NCBI RefSeq assembly: GCF_900100205.1
Contig: NZ_FNEQ01000003.1
Coordinates: 372,001-436,000 of the forward strand
Direction: 5' to 3'
From: Duganella sp. OV510
GTDB lineage: Bacteria; Pseudomonadota; Gammaproteobacteria; Burkholderiales; Burkholderiaceae_D
DNA length: 64,000 nt
Shown here in pieces: positions 28,009 to 37,583 of the stretch. A program made the translations under genes and the position numbers. Each line of letters begins with the position of its first letter. The first letter of the stretch is position 1. The notes under the pieces were generated by a model. It had not been told where the DNA came from. It saw only the letters and a program-made list of their open reading frames with translations, and ran no database searches.

Positions 28009-28256
28009 CGCGATTCGTAAGGGTTGGACTGATTGAGCATCTCGCGCTGGTAATCCTGGCCGGTGATACCCGACACCATCTTCTCCGATTTCTTCGACGG
28101 GATACGGCTGCCAGTCAGGGTGGAATCATTGCTCAGGTTAGCCATCTTGGGAGCAGCTGCGGCATCCGAAGCAACAGCTGGCTGCTCCGCCGTAGCGCAT
28201 GCGGTCAGGCTTGCGCAAATCGCCATCGTGGCGGCAACGTAAATCTTGTTCATCAC
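28005..28256 (-). CDS. Small lipoprotein of unknown function
   Basis: 83 residues. Signal peptide with lipobox SLTACAT (Cys near residue 20), then a short Ala/Lys-rich periplasmic tail with a TGSRIPSKKSEKM stretch. No recognised domain. The 3' end overlaps the convergent DUF4865 gene by four bases. The signal peptide and codon usage support a real gene. Confidence 0.68.
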   Translation of the reverse strand: MMNKIYVAATMAICASLTACATAEQPAVASDAAAAPKMANLSNDSTLTGSRIPSKKSEKMVSGITGQDYQREMLNQSNPYESR

Positions 28257-28310
28257 TTCCCCCGAGTTATGGTTACATAAAAACCAATCATACCACCGAA
28301 ATTGACGATA

Positions 28311-29906
28311 TCAACCAGGAAGTATTTCAATGCGCTCGCGTGCCTGCGCCAACTGGGCGGGGTCCATGCGGCTGGCGGCGTTCTTCAGGTAGCGGGCGGC
28401 GGTGCTGAAGCCGGCCCGTTCCGCCATCGCCAGCCATAGCCACGCCTGACCAGCGTCCGCGTGCACGCCCTGCCCGGCCAAATACATCAGCCCCAGGTTG
28501 AACTGCGCGCGCGTATGGCCTTGCGTCGCGGCCTGCAGATACCAGTGATGCGCCTGCGCGTAATCGCGCGCCACACCCAGGCCATTGTCATGCCGCAGCG
28601 CCAGCGCAAACTGCGCCTGCGTGTGATTCTGCTCGGCCGCCTTGCGATACCAGTGATAGGCCTGCATGCAATCCGGTTGCGGTCCTTCGTCGTTATCATG
28701 CAACAGGCCAAGGCTGTATTGGGCCGCCACATAATCCTGCTCGGCGGCGCGGCGATACCAGGCCATCGCCTTGCGATAGTCGCGCTGCACGCCGCGTCCC
28801 GTTTCATAGCGTAGCCCGAGGTCGAACTGGGCGCGCAAATGGCCCTGGTCGGCCGCCTTGCGATACCAGAAGATCGCCTCCTGATGATCCTGCGGTACGC
28901 CATGGCCGGCGTCATACAGCAGGCCAAGGTGATATTGTGCGCCGGGGAAGCCCTGCTCCGCCGCCTTGCGATACCAGTGCTGCGCCTGCACGTAATCCTG
29001 CTCGACGCCCTGGCCGTGATCGTAACGCAGGCCCAGGTTATTCTGCGCCGCCGCGTGACCCTGCTCGGCCGCCTTGCGATACCAGTCCAGCGCCTTCTGC
29101 TCATCGCGCGGCACGCCCTGGCCGTTATCGTAGATCAGGCCCAGGTTGAACTGCGAGCTGGCATGGTCCTGCTCCGCCGCGCGCCGATACCACAGGATGG
29201 CCTTCTGCGCATCCTGCGCGATACCGTCGCCTTTATCAAAGCGCAGCGCCAGATTGAACTGCGCCGGCGCATAGCCCTGATCAGCTGCCTTGCGATACCA
29301 GGACATCGCCTGACCCACGTCCTGCGGCACGCCCTGGCCATTGTCGTAGCGCAGGCCGAGGTTGAACTGCGCGCGCGCGTAACCCTGCTCGGCCGCCTTG
29401 CGATACCAGAAGATCGCCTGCTTGAAATCCTGCGGCACGCCCTTGCCGGTGTCGTACATCATGCCGAGGTTATTTTGCGCGCCGGCGTCGCCCTGCTCGG
29501 CCGCCTTGCTGAACCAGTGCATCGCCTGCTGCGTATCATTCGGCACGCCCTGGCCCTTGGCGTACAGCCAGCCCAGGTTGTACTGCGCGGCCGCATAGCC
29601 CTGCTCCGCCGCCTTGCGATACCACGCCGCCGCTTCCTCGAAACTCTGCGCGACACCCTGGCCCTTCTGGTACATCACGCCCAGGTTGTACTGCGCGTGT
29701 TCCAGCCCGGACTGCGCGGCCTGGCGATACCACACCACCGCCATCTCGTAGCTCTGCGCCACACCGTGGCCGTTGAAATACATGAAGCCCAGGCTATGCT
29801 GGGCGTTGGCGACGCCGCGCTCGGCCAGTCCCTTCACGCGCAGGAATTCTGCGGTGTACGTGCTGCCGTTACTGGCTTCGTCTTCGTTGGGACTGTACTT
29901 CGACAT
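28311..29906 (-). CDS. Sel1-repeat protein, 13 repeats
   Basis: 531 residues. From about residue 30 there are 13 Sel1 repeats of exactly 36 residues, each of the form AQ-x-x-LG-x-x-Y-x-x-G-x-GV...A-x-x-WYRKAAEQG, plus a degenerate fourteenth. No signal peptide, so it should be a cytoplasmic scaffold that binds other proteins. Adjacent repeats are very similar at the DNA level, giving 108-base periodicity. The start ATG overlaps the stop of the c-di-GMP gene (TGATG), so it is translated in step with it and probably works in that signalling chain. Confidence 0.95.
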   Translation of the reverse strand: MSKYSPNEDEASNGSTYTAEFLRVKGLAERGVANAQHSLGFMYFNGHGVAQSYEMAVVWYRQAAQSGLEHAQYNLGVMYQKGQGVAQSFEEAAAWYRKAAEQGYAAAQYNLGWLYAKGQGVPNDTQQAMHWFSKAAEQGDAGAQNNLGMMYDTGKGVPQDFKQAIFWYRKAAEQGYARAQFNLGLRYDNGQGVPQDVGQAMSWYRKAADQGYAPAQFNLALRFDKGDGIAQDAQKAILWYRRAAEQDHASSQFNLGLIYDNGQGVPRDEQKALDWYRKAAEQGHAAAQNNLGLRYDHGQGVEQDYVQAQHWYRKAAEQGFPGAQYHLGLLYDAGHGVPQDHQEAIFWYRKAADQGHLRAQFDLGLRYETGRGVQRDYRKAMAWYRRAAEQDYVAAQYSLGLLHDNDEGPQPDCMQAYHWYRKAAEQNHTQAQFALALRHDNGLGVARDYAQAHHWYLQAATQGHTRAQFNLGLMYLAGQGVHADAGQAWLWLAMAERAGFSTAARYLKNAASRMDPAQLAQARERIEILPG

Positions 29907-32152
29907 CAGGCCTGGATCGCTATCATGGCTGGTTCATACTCCACCACCGGCACCGGCGGCGACGACAAGCGGTTCTGCTCCTGCAGCACGTCGATAAAGC
30001 TGTGCAGCGAAATCGGCCGGTGATACAGATAGCCCTGCATGGTGGTGCAGCCGTTGGCTTCGAGGTAGCGCGACTGCACGTCGGTCTCCACGCCTTCCGC
30101 CACCAGGTGCAGGCCGAGGCCGCGTGCGATCGAGATGATCGCCAGGATCACCGGATAGTGGCCGTTCTCGTCATGGATCTCCTTGACGAAGGACTGGTCG
30201 ATCTTGATGGTGTGGATAGGGAAGCGGTGCAGATAGGCCAGCGACGAATAGCCGGTACCGAAATCGTCGATCGCCACCGACACGCCCAGCTGGCACAGTT
30301 TGTTCAGCTGTTCGATCGCATATTGCGGATTGCGGATGCAGATATTCTCGGTGATCTCCACCTCGATCTGCGCCGGCGAAATGCCGTAGCGCGTCAGCGC
30401 GCCGCGCATCTTCTCGAAGAAATCACCGCGGTCCAGATACTGCGGCGACAGATTCAGCGACAGGCGCAGCGCTTCGCCACCCGCAGCATTCCACTGCAAC
30501 AGGTCGCGGCACAGCGCCCCCAGCATCCAGTCGGAGATCGGCAGCATCAGGCCATTCTCTTCGGCAAACGGCAGGAACTCGCCAGCCGCCAGCAGACCGC
30601 GCTGCGGATGGTTCCAGCGCATCAAGCCTTCGGCCCCGATGATGCGGCCGGTGGCCACATCGACCTGCGGCTGGTAATACATTTCCAGCTCGTTGTGCTC
30701 CAGCGCCTTGCGCAGCGCCTGTTCCAGCGCGATCTTCTGGTGCGACACATCCAGCATCGAGTTGTGATAGAAGCTGTGTCCATTCTTGCCCAGCGCCTTC
30801 ACCTGGTACATGGCGATATCCGCATGGCGCAGCAGCTCGTCGATGGTTTCGCCATCGGTCGGATACACAGCGATGCCGATCGAGGCCGAGATATGCACCT
30901 CATGCCCATCCAGGTCGAACGGACGTTGCAGGCTTTCGAGGAATTTGTCGGCGATCGCCTTGGCGTCCTGGCGGTCGCGCAGTTCCGGCAGCACGATGGT
31001 GAATTCGTCGCCGCCCTGGCGCGCCAGCGTGTCGCCACGGCGCAAACAATCCTTCAGGCGCGTGGCGACCTGCTGCAGCAGTTCGTCGCCCTTGACGTGG
31101 CCCAGCGTGTCGTTGACCAGCTTGAAGCGGTCCAGGTCGACGAACATCACCGCCAGCTCGGTCAGCTTGCGCTTGGCCTGGATTACAGCCAGGCCCAGGC
31201 GGTCCTTGAACAGCATGCGGTTCGGCAGGTCGGTCAGAATGTCGTGGTAGGCCTGGTAGGAAATCACTTCCTCGGCGCGCTTGCGGTCGGTGATGTCGCG
31301 CGCCACGCCATAGGTGCCGAAGAACTCGCGCGTCTTCACTTCATGATCGGGAAGATGCATGCCGATCGCGTTCAGCGAAATCGTCATCAGCGTATTGTTG
31401 AAGGTGCGCTCGATGCCGCCGCCGGCGCCAGTGCCGGTATTGCACTTCAGGCGCAGCTCGACGTTGCGCGAGGCCCGCTCATCGACGCGGCGCTCGTTGA
31501 AGGCATAGCGCGCGCGCTCCTGGTCCTCGTCATGCACCAGCACCGAGTAGTGCTTGCCGATCAGCTCCTCGCGGCTAAAGCCCAGCAGTTGCTGCACGCG
31601 GTCGTTCACAAACGTGAATTTGCCTTCGTGGTTCAGCGTGTAGATGATGTCCGGCGACGAGTCCACCAGGTAGCGGTACATCTTCTCCGAGTTTTCCAGC
31701 TTGGAGGCGATGCGCTCGTTGTCGATGGCGAGGCGGCGCTTTTGCAGCGCGTTCTCCACCGTCTTCAGCAGCTCCTCGCGGCTGTACGGCTTGCGCAGGT
31801 AATCATAGGCGCCGCGCTTCAGCGCGCCGATGGCGGCTTCGATGCCGACATCGCCGCTCATCACGATCACGTCGCCGTCGATTTCGCGCGCGTTGATGTA
31901 GTCCATGATCTCATGCCCGCTCATGTCGGGCAGGCGGAGATCAAGCAGGATCAGATCGAATTTCAGTTTGGTCAACTGGGCCAGCGCCTCACTGCCACAG
32001 GTCGCGGTCACCAGGTGGTAATCACGGTCTCGCAGCAGCTCATACAACGACGACAGCAGACGCGGTTCATCGTCGACAAGCAGAAGGCGGGGGCGGTTAT
32101 CAGAAGACAGAGATTCGACGGGGGCTAGGTCGAAAGAGTTCAGGTTCATCAT
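29906..32152 (-). CDS. Response regulator-PAS-GGDEF-EAL c-di-GMP signalling protein
   Basis: 748 residues. Domain order: receiver (about 22-138; acidic pocket Asp27/Asp28, phospho-acceptor Asp71, Lys121), PAS sensor (about 152-290), GGDEF cyclase (about 300-460) with an intact GGDEF at 380-384 and an RxxD inhibitory site (Arg371, Asp374), and EAL phosphodiesterase (about 470-735) with the AEGL form of the motif at 507-510 and DDFGTGYSSL. Both catalytic halves look active. Five bases downstream of the HDOD kinase stop and overlapping the Sel1 start, so the three genes are one operon and the kinase is its probable phosphodonor. Confidence 0.95.
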   Translation of the reverse strand: MMNLNSFDLAPVESLSSDNRPRLLLVDDEPRLLSSLYELLRDRDYHLVTATCGSEALAQLTKLKFDLILLDLRLPDMSGHEIMDYINAREIDGDVIVMSGDVGIEAAIGALKRGAYDYLRKPYSREELLKTVENALQKRRLAIDNERIASKLENSEKMYRYLVDSSPDIIYTLNHEGKFTFVNDRVQQLLGFSREELIGKHYSVLVHDEDQERARYAFNERRVDERASRNVELRLKCNTGTGAGGGIERTFNNTLMTISLNAIGMHLPDHEVKTREFFGTYGVARDITDRKRAEEVISYQAYHDILTDLPNRMLFKDRLGLAVIQAKRKLTELAVMFVDLDRFKLVNDTLGHVKGDELLQQVATRLKDCLRRGDTLARQGGDEFTIVLPELRDRQDAKAIADKFLESLQRPFDLDGHEVHISASIGIAVYPTDGETIDELLRHADIAMYQVKALGKNGHSFYHNSMLDVSHQKIALEQALRKALEHNELEMYYQPQVDVATGRIIGAEGLMRWNHPQRGLLAAGEFLPFAEENGLMLPISDWMLGALCRDLLQWNAAGGEALRLSLNLSPQYLDRGDFFEKMRGALTRYGISPAQIEVEITENICIRNPQYAIEQLNKLCQLGVSVAIDDFGTGYSSLAYLHRFPIHTIKIDQSFVKEIHDENGHYPVILAIISIARGLGLHLVAEGVETDVQSRYLEANGCTTMQGYLYHRPISLHSFIDVLQEQNRLSSPPVPVVEYEPAMIAIQA

Positions 32153-32156
32153 GGCC

Positions 32157-34319
32157 TTAAGCGGAATCCATCACCTGCGTTTTCACGCCGGCGAGTTGGC
32201 TGTTACTGCCCTTGGCGGGCAGCAGGATTTCAAAAGTCGTACCGGTTTTTCCGGAACGGCAGGTAATCAGGCCTTGCATTTTCTTGACCAGGCTGTGGAC
32301 GATGGACAGTCCCAGGCCATGGTGAGCGCCCTCCTTGTTGCTGCGCACAGGAGAGAACAGGTTGGCCAGCACGTCTGCCGACAAACCTGGGCCGGTGTCA
32401 CTCACCACCAGCTCCAGATACAGCTTGCGTTCACGATTGACGTGACCACGGTTGGCAATTTCAATCTTGCCGCCATCAGTCATTGCCTCGATAGCGTTCT
32501 TGATCAGGTTGACCAGGATTTGTTTCAGCATGTCGGCGTCGCCGTCGATCTCCGCCGGCTCCTCCTGCATGCGCACCACCAGTTGCACCGAGGCCGGCAC
32601 GAAGTCGGTGGCGCGGAACAGGCGCAGCACGTCGTCCACCACCTTGGTGACATCGGTGACGCGCGAGGTTTCGGTCGGCTGCAAATCGGCCAGGCCATTA
32701 ATCAGCTGGCCGACGCGGTCGATCTCTTCGTTCAGTATCGACATCTCGCCGACCACCGGCTCGCGGCGCGCCAGTTTGCTATCCAGCACCGACAGGTAGT
32801 TCTTGATGATCGACAGCGGGTTGTTCACCTCATGCACCACGCGGCGCGAAGCTTCGCGATACTCTTCCGCCACATGCGCGATCTGGCGCTTGGCGTGACC
32901 ACGCTCGCTCATTGCGGTTTCCAGCGAAGCAGCGGCCTGGGTGCCGAACGACAGCAGGAAGCGCTCGCGCTTTTGCAGCGTGGCCAGTTGCCATGCCGGC
33001 GCACCGCCGATCAGCACACCGAGGCAGCGCTGGTTGGCCACCAGCGGCAGGCACACCATGCTGTCGCTGCCGAGAATGCGGAACAGCTGTTCTTCCGCAA
33101 CGTTATGCGCCTGACCTTCGCGGCTGACGTAGGCCAGCTTGCGCTCCAGCGCCGACTGCGCCACCGGGCCGCCCTTGTTGAGCGGGATGACGAATTCGGC
33201 CAGCCGTTGCTGGTGCTCGCCGGTGGCCATGCCGTGCAGCGCGTGGCCGGTAGGATTCTCCAGCAACAGCACAGCGTTTTCCAGGTCGAACAGGATGCGC
33301 GCCGAACGCGTGATGGCTTCCAGCAGGCTGGCTTCGCCGTTCTGGCGGGCGAAGGTCTGCCCCATCTCGGAGACCAGCATGATGTTGCGCACTTCCTCCG
33401 ACAGCCGCTGCTGCACCGGATCGACCACCGGCGGTGCATAGGCCGTTGGCGCAACGATATCGTCGGCGCCGGCCAGGTCGATGCCCAGATAGTTGGCGGA
33501 CTTCTCCACCTGGCGCGCAGCGTTGCTGACGATCTGTTCCAGCTTCTCGCTATCCAGATTGCACAGGCGCGCGGCTTCTTCGATCGCCTGCTCCTGGTCT
33601 TCATGGCAGCACAGCAGGTGCGACAGGCGCACGATGCGGATCAGCGGATGCGCCGCCTCCAGCCGCGTCACCGGCTCGTGGTGATACAGCACGCTGTCGG
33701 CCAGGAAGGAATCCAGGTTCCAGCGTTCGATCAGCCAGGCGCCGGCTTCCGAGTGGGTGATTTGCAGCGTGCGCTGTTCGACCGCGCACAGGTCTTCGTC
33801 ATCGCGCGCGGTAAAGTTGAATGCATATTCCTTGGGCGCGGTGGCCAGCAGCGCCAGGCGGCCGACGTTGTGCAGCAGGCCGGCCAGGTAGGCTTCTTCC
33901 ACGTGCGGGTATTCCATCTGTTTGGCGACATCGCGCGCGATGACGGCAGTGGTCAGCGAGCCTTTCCAGAAGCCGCGCAGGTCGGTGCTGGCGGAATGCG
34001 GGAAACTGTTAAAGGTCTGGAATACCGATTCGCTGATCACCAGCGTCTTGATCATGTCGGTGCCGAGCGACACCAGCGACTGCTCCAGGCCTACCGCGCG
34101 CTGATTGCGATGGTAGGCCGAGCTGTTGGCGACGGTCAGGATCTTGCTGGTCATGGCCGCATCCTTGGCGATGAGGGCGGCCAGCTCCGGCATGCCGGCA
34201 TCGTCGGCTTGCAGGTGCTCAATCAACTTGATCAGGATCTGCGGCATGGCCGGCAGCCGCGCGATCAGCAGTCGATTGCGAATATCATGATCAGATTGTT
34301 GATGCATCGTATCGAACAT
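32157..34319 (-). CDS. HDOD-GAF hybrid sensor histidine kinase
   Basis: 720 residues, no membrane segment. HDOD domain at about 12-220 (MPQILIKLIEHL, VANSSAYH, GLLHNVGRLALL), GAF-type sensor at about 310-470, HisKA with phospho-acceptor His496 (RRVVHEVNNPLS), and HATPase with the N box (LVNLIKNAIEAM, 602-613), G1 box DTGPGL (641-646) and GLGLSIV. Joining an HDOD output-like domain to a full kinase is unusual. It is the first gene of the operon with the response-regulator GGDEF-EAL protein and the Sel1 protein. Confidence 0.94.
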   Translation of the reverse strand: MFDTMHQQSDHDIRNRLLIARLPAMPQILIKLIEHLQADDAGMPELAALIAKDAAMTSKILTVANSSAYHRNQRAVGLEQSLVSLGTDMIKTLVISESVFQTFNSFPHSASTDLRGFWKGSLTTAVIARDVAKQMEYPHVEEAYLAGLLHNVGRLALLATAPKEYAFNFTARDDEDLCAVEQRTLQITHSEAGAWLIERWNLDSFLADSVLYHHEPVTRLEAAHPLIRIVRLSHLLCCHEDQEQAIEEAARLCNLDSEKLEQIVSNAARQVEKSANYLGIDLAGADDIVAPTAYAPPVVDPVQQRLSEEVRNIMLVSEMGQTFARQNGEASLLEAITRSARILFDLENAVLLLENPTGHALHGMATGEHQQRLAEFVIPLNKGGPVAQSALERKLAYVSREGQAHNVAEEQLFRILGSDSMVCLPLVANQRCLGVLIGGAPAWQLATLQKRERFLLSFGTQAAASLETAMSERGHAKRQIAHVAEEYREASRRVVHEVNNPLSIIKNYLSVLDSKLARREPVVGEMSILNEEIDRVGQLINGLADLQPTETSRVTDVTKVVDDVLRLFRATDFVPASVQLVVRMQEEPAEIDGDADMLKQILVNLIKNAIEAMTDGGKIEIANRGHVNRERKLYLELVVSDTGPGLSADVLANLFSPVRSNKEGAHHGLGLSIVHSLVKKMQGLITCRSGKTGTTFEILLPAKGSNSQLAGVKTQVMDSA

Positions 34320-34503
34320 TGCCCATCAATCAAGAAGCGGACTATCACAACAAATCCGTCAACGTTAGGGTTCATGCGGGTTACAGCGCGATTCAGACCT
34401 AAAATAATTCCCGCCAAAAAATTATCTTAGCATAAAGTCTGATGTTAACTTAACACTAGGAAAAATTTCTTCCTAAACTAAGCCACTTTCCTGCCGTTAA
34501 TGA

Positions 34504-35787
34504 TTACCGGCCAATATTGCGCGTTAGCATGCTCCGGTAATGCCGCGACGTCAACCACAAAGCGAGAGCAGAGGCACTAAATGCCATCTGTCCTGCGGCT
34601 AGCCATAGTGCGGAATGTGATAGGACAGGGGCAATCACGCCCGCCACGATGGCGCCCAGCAGCGTCACCGCGAACGACTGCACCGAGGCGACGGTGCCAC
34701 GGATATGCGGGAACAGGTCCAGCGCCAGCAGCGTCGCCCCCGGCGCCACCACCGACATGCCGAAGGTATAGAACAGCATCGGCAGCACGGTCCAGGGCAG
34801 CGCCGGCGGCAGGAAGCTGTGGTACAGCAGGTTGACCGTCGACGCGGCCAGCAGGAAACAGAAGCCGATGCCGATCTGGCGCGCAAACGTCATCTTGCCG
34901 GCGATGCGGTTGGCCGCCAGCGCGCCGAGGAAGATCCCGCCCACCGAGGGAATAAACAGCCACGCAAACTCCGACGCGCCCAGGTGCAACTGCTCCGGCA
35001 AGAACACCGGCGCCGCCGAGATATAGATAAACAGGCCGGCAAAGTTCAGCGCCACCACGCCGGTCTTCAGGTGGAACAGCGGCGAACGCAGGATCTCGCC
35101 ATAGTTACGCGCCAGGAAGCGCGGATTGAACGGGTGGCGTTTTTCCGGCGGCAGCGTCTCCGGCAGGCGGCGGTAGCAGAAGATGAGCAGCAGCACGCTG
35201 TAGGCCAGCAGCGACAGGAAGATGGCGCGCCAGTCGAACAGTGTGACGATCCAGCCACCGAGGATGGGGGCGATGGCAGGCGCGATGGAGAAGATCATCG
35301 TCACCAGCGAAAGCAGGCGCGCGGCGGCGGCGTCTTCATACAGGTCGCGGATGATGGCACGCCCCACCACCACGCCGGCGCCGGCCGAAATACCCTGCAT
35401 GATGCGGAACACCCACAGGTAGTGGACGGTGTGGGCGGCAGCGCAACCCAGCGTGCCAATGGCGAACATGGCCAGCGACACCAGGATGACGTTGCGGCGG
35501 CCGAAGGCGTCGGACAGCGCGCCGTGCCACAGCACCATGCCAGCGAAGGCCAGCATGTAGAAGGTCAGGCTTTGCTGTACTTCCAGCGGCGTAGCGTGCA
35601 GCGTGGCCTGGATGTTGGGGAAGGCTGGCAGGTAGGCGTCGATCGAGAACGGGCCGATCATCGACAGGCCGGCCAGCATCACCGCCAGCGCGGGTGCGGT
35701 GAGTGGCTTGCGGTGCGGTGGTTCCGGGGGTGGGACATCGTGTTCGATGTCCTGGTCGGGCAGGTTGGCGGGAGGAGTTGGCAGCAT
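34504..35787 (-). CDS. Bcr/CflA family multidrug efflux MFS transporter
   Basis: 427 residues, about twelve membrane helices. The Bcr/CflA hallmarks are the SIDAYLPAFPNI stretch in helix 1, the GALSDAFGRRNVILV loop 2-3 motif and GRAIIRDLYEDAAAARLLS. Members export bicyclomycin, chloramphenicol, sulfonamides or cysteine. The first ~27 residues are a Pro/Asp-rich cytoplasmic tail. An AAGGAAA ribosome site precedes the ATG. It stands alone, 184 bases from the HDOD kinase gene, with a palindromic repeat upstream. Confidence 0.93.
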   Translation of the reverse strand: MLPTPPANLPDQDIEHDVPPPEPPHRKPLTAPALAVMLAGLSMIGPFSIDAYLPAFPNIQATLHATPLEVQQSLTFYMLAFAGMVLWHGALSDAFGRRNVILVSLAMFAIGTLGCAAAHTVHYLWVFRIMQGISAGAGVVVGRAIIRDLYEDAAAARLLSLVTMIFSIAPAIAPILGGWIVTLFDWRAIFLSLLAYSVLLLIFCYRRLPETLPPEKRHPFNPRFLARNYGEILRSPLFHLKTGVVALNFAGLFIYISAAPVFLPEQLHLGASEFAWLFIPSVGGIFLGALAANRIAGKMTFARQIGIGFCFLLAASTVNLLYHSFLPPALPWTVLPMLFYTFGMSVVAPGATLLALDLFPHIRGTVASVQSFAVTLLGAIVAGVIAPVLSHSALWLAAGQMAFSASALALWLTSRHYRSMLTRNIGR

Positions 35788-35822
35788 AACGGTTTCCTTG
35801 CAAATGCCCCGGCCCCGGAACG

Positions 35823-35901
35823 CGTCATCCCGCGAACGCGGGAGTCCATACTGAGCCGGCCGGCGCGCTCAGCATGGGTTCCGGCTTGCGCCGGAACGAC
35901 G
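35823..35901. repeat. Paired palindromic (REP/BIME-like) intergenic repeat
   Basis: Two head-to-head hairpin units: CGTCATCCCGCGAACGCGGG (35823-35842) and, inverted, the unit ending GCGCCGGAACGACG (35888-35901). The whole 79 bases read as an imperfect inverted repeat with shared TCCATACTGAGC/GCTCAGCATGGG inner arms. It lies between two minus-strand genes. The CGTCATTCC-type start is shared with the hairpin at 38865-38892. Confidence 0.8.
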
Positions 35902-35905
35902 GGGC

Positions 35906-37105
35906 TTACTCTTTGGGCTTGGCGGCTTCGCGACGATTGAAGCCGGCCACCATATCGAAGCGGAACAGTCGGCACTCCAGCGCACCATTGAAGAATGGCG
36001 TCTTGCGCGACTCCTTCAAGCGCAGCAGCTTCGGCACGCCCAGGTCCGCCGTGAACAGATACACCGTCCAGCCGGCAAAGCGCTGCTTCAGCGTCGAGCT
36101 GAGTTCTGCGTAGAAGCTGTTGGCCAGTTCATCCTGCGGCATGGTGCTGTCGCCACGCACGCCAATCCGCTCGCCATACGGCGGGTTGGTCAACAAAATG
36201 CCCGGCTGCGCGGTCGGCGCCTGCACCTGCTGCGCTTCGATCTGCTTCAGCGGCACGTCAAACAGAATACCGGCGCTGCGCAGATTGTGACGCGCCATCG
36301 CCACCATATCGCCCGAAATATCGGAACCGAAAATGGTCGGCTCGGCCGGCAGCGGATTCGGCTTGATGGCTGCCTTCATGTCCTGCCACACATTGGCTTC
36401 AAAGTCATGGAACTTCTCGAACGCGAAACGGCGGCGCGCGCCCGGCGGCACGCCCTGCACCATCTGCGCCGCTTCGCACAGGATGGTGCCGGAACCGCAC
36501 ATCGGGTCGAACAGCGGCATGCCCGGCTTCCAGCCAGCCACGCGCAGCAGGCCGGCCGCCAGGTTCTCGCGCAGCGGCGCGTCACCAGTCTCGGTACGCC
36601 AGCCGCGCTTGAAGAGCGCCTCGCCCGAGGTATCCAGGTACACGATGAACTGGCGCGCATCGACGAAACCGAAGATACGCATATCCGGTTCCTTGGTATC
36701 GACCGACGGACGTTTTTTATACTGATCGAGGAAGCGGTCGCAAATGGCGTCCTTGATCTTCAGCGTGGTGAATTCCAGGCTTTTCAGCGGCGACTTGACG
36801 GCAGTGAGATCGACGCGGATGGTATGGTCGTAGCTGAACCACTCTTCCCAGGGCTGCTCCAGCACCAGGTCATAGATATCGTTCTCGTTCTTGTAGCCGC
36901 CGACCGCCATGCGCATCAGCACGCGCGACGCGATGCGCGAGTGCAGATTCATCAGGTAGGCATCGGTCAGCTCGCCCGAGGCGTGCACGCCGCCGGGCAC
37001 TTCGTTGTGCACCTTCAGGGTGGTGCTTTGTTGCGCGATCTCGCGCAGTTCTTCGGCTAACGCCGCTTCCATGCCGCGCGGGCATGGGCAAAAGAAGGAT
37101 GCCAT
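35906..37105 (-). CDS. THUMP-containing 23S rRNA guanine-N2 methyltransferase (RlmL-type)
   Basis: 399 residues. N-terminal THUMP RNA-binding region (about 45-155) and a C-terminal Rossmann methylase with FDPMCGSGTILCEAA for SAM and the catalytic NPPYGERIGV motif. This is the stand-alone version of the N-terminal half of E. coli RlmKL, which makes m2G2445 in 23S rRNA; the second half (RlmK) is absent here. Starts MASFFCPCPRGME, typical of the family. hemJ is the upstream gene on the other side at 37148, same strand. Confidence 0.92.
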   Translation of the reverse strand: MASFFCPCPRGMEAALAEELREIAQQSTTLKVHNEVPGGVHASGELTDAYLMNLHSRIASRVLMRMAVGGYKNENDIYDLVLEQPWEEWFSYDHTIRVDLTAVKSPLKSLEFTTLKIKDAICDRFLDQYKKRPSVDTKEPDMRIFGFVDARQFIVYLDTSGEALFKRGWRTETGDAPLRENLAAGLLRVAGWKPGMPLFDPMCGSGTILCEAAQMVQGVPPGARRRFAFEKFHDFEANVWQDMKAAIKPNPLPAEPTIFGSDISGDMVAMARHNLRSAGILFDVPLKQIEAQQVQAPTAQPGILLTNPPYGERIGVRGDSTMPQDELANSFYAELSSTLKQRFAGWTVYLFTADLGVPKLLRLKESRKTPFFNGALECRLFRFDMVAGFNRREAAKPKE

Positions 37106-37147
37106 AGGTGTACCTTTTGTCCGTTAAAAAAATAATCCGTCCTGCGG

Positions 37148-37573
37148 TCAGAACGGCTTGACTACTACAAAAATGACGATGCCCAGCATCAGGAATACCG
37201 GCACCTCGTTAAATACGCGGAACCACTTGTGGCTACGTTTGTTTTCACCGCGCTCAAACTTTTTCAGCAGCGGGCCGCAGGCGTGGTGATAGCCGATCAA
37301 CAGCACCACCAGCGTCAGCTTGGCGTGCAGCCAGCCGCCGGGAATATGCCAGCCGTACAGCTGGTAAATCAGGCTGATACCAAGGATCACCGCAAACACC
37401 GCAATCCACATCGAGAAGCGATACAGCTTGCGCGCCATCAGCAGCAGGCGCGCCGTGGTGTTCTTGTCAGTCTCCATCGCCAGGTTGACGAAGATGCGCG
37501 GCAGGTAGAACACGCCGGCCATCCAGGCGATGACGAAGAAGATGTGCAGTGCTTTGGTCCAGAGGTACAGCAT
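37148..37573 (-). CDS. hemJ: Protoporphyrinogen oxidase HemJ (CopD-like)
   Basis: 141 residues with four membrane helices. The start MLYLWTKALHIFFVIAWMAGVFYLPR carries the conserved His10, and LHAKLTLVVLLIGYHH the conserved Lys, both needed for heme b binding in HemJ. It oxidises protoporphyrinogen IX to protoporphyrin IX in heme synthesis. Annotators sometimes call the family CopD or DUF420-like. It follows proA by 10 bases on the same strand and may be cotranscribed with it. Confidence 0.88.
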   Translation of the reverse strand: MLYLWTKALHIFFVIAWMAGVFYLPRIFVNLAMETDKNTTARLLLMARKLYRFSMWIAVFAVILGISLIYQLYGWHIPGGWLHAKLTLVVLLIGYHHACGPLLKKFERGENKRSHKWFRVFNEVPVFLMLGIVIFVVVKPF

Positions 37574-37583
37574 TGTTTAATCC

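Noticed and set aside
28419..29820. CRISPR-like regular spacing of repeats
   Set aside because: The 108-base period is a protein-coding Sel1 repeat; there are no short identical repeats with unique spacers and no cas genes.
28839..30023. 394-codon open frame opposite the Sel1 gene
   Set aside because: It is the mirror of the repeated Sel1 codons; its product is an artificial Leu/Arg/Ile-rich repeat, and the minus-strand Sel1 gene has clear family motifs.
30002..34430. Very long plus-strand open frames (708 and 759 codons) opposite the signalling genes
   Set aside because: High-GC antisense frames over genes with intact kinase, GGDEF and EAL motifs; their products are His/Gln/Arg-rich and resemble nothing.
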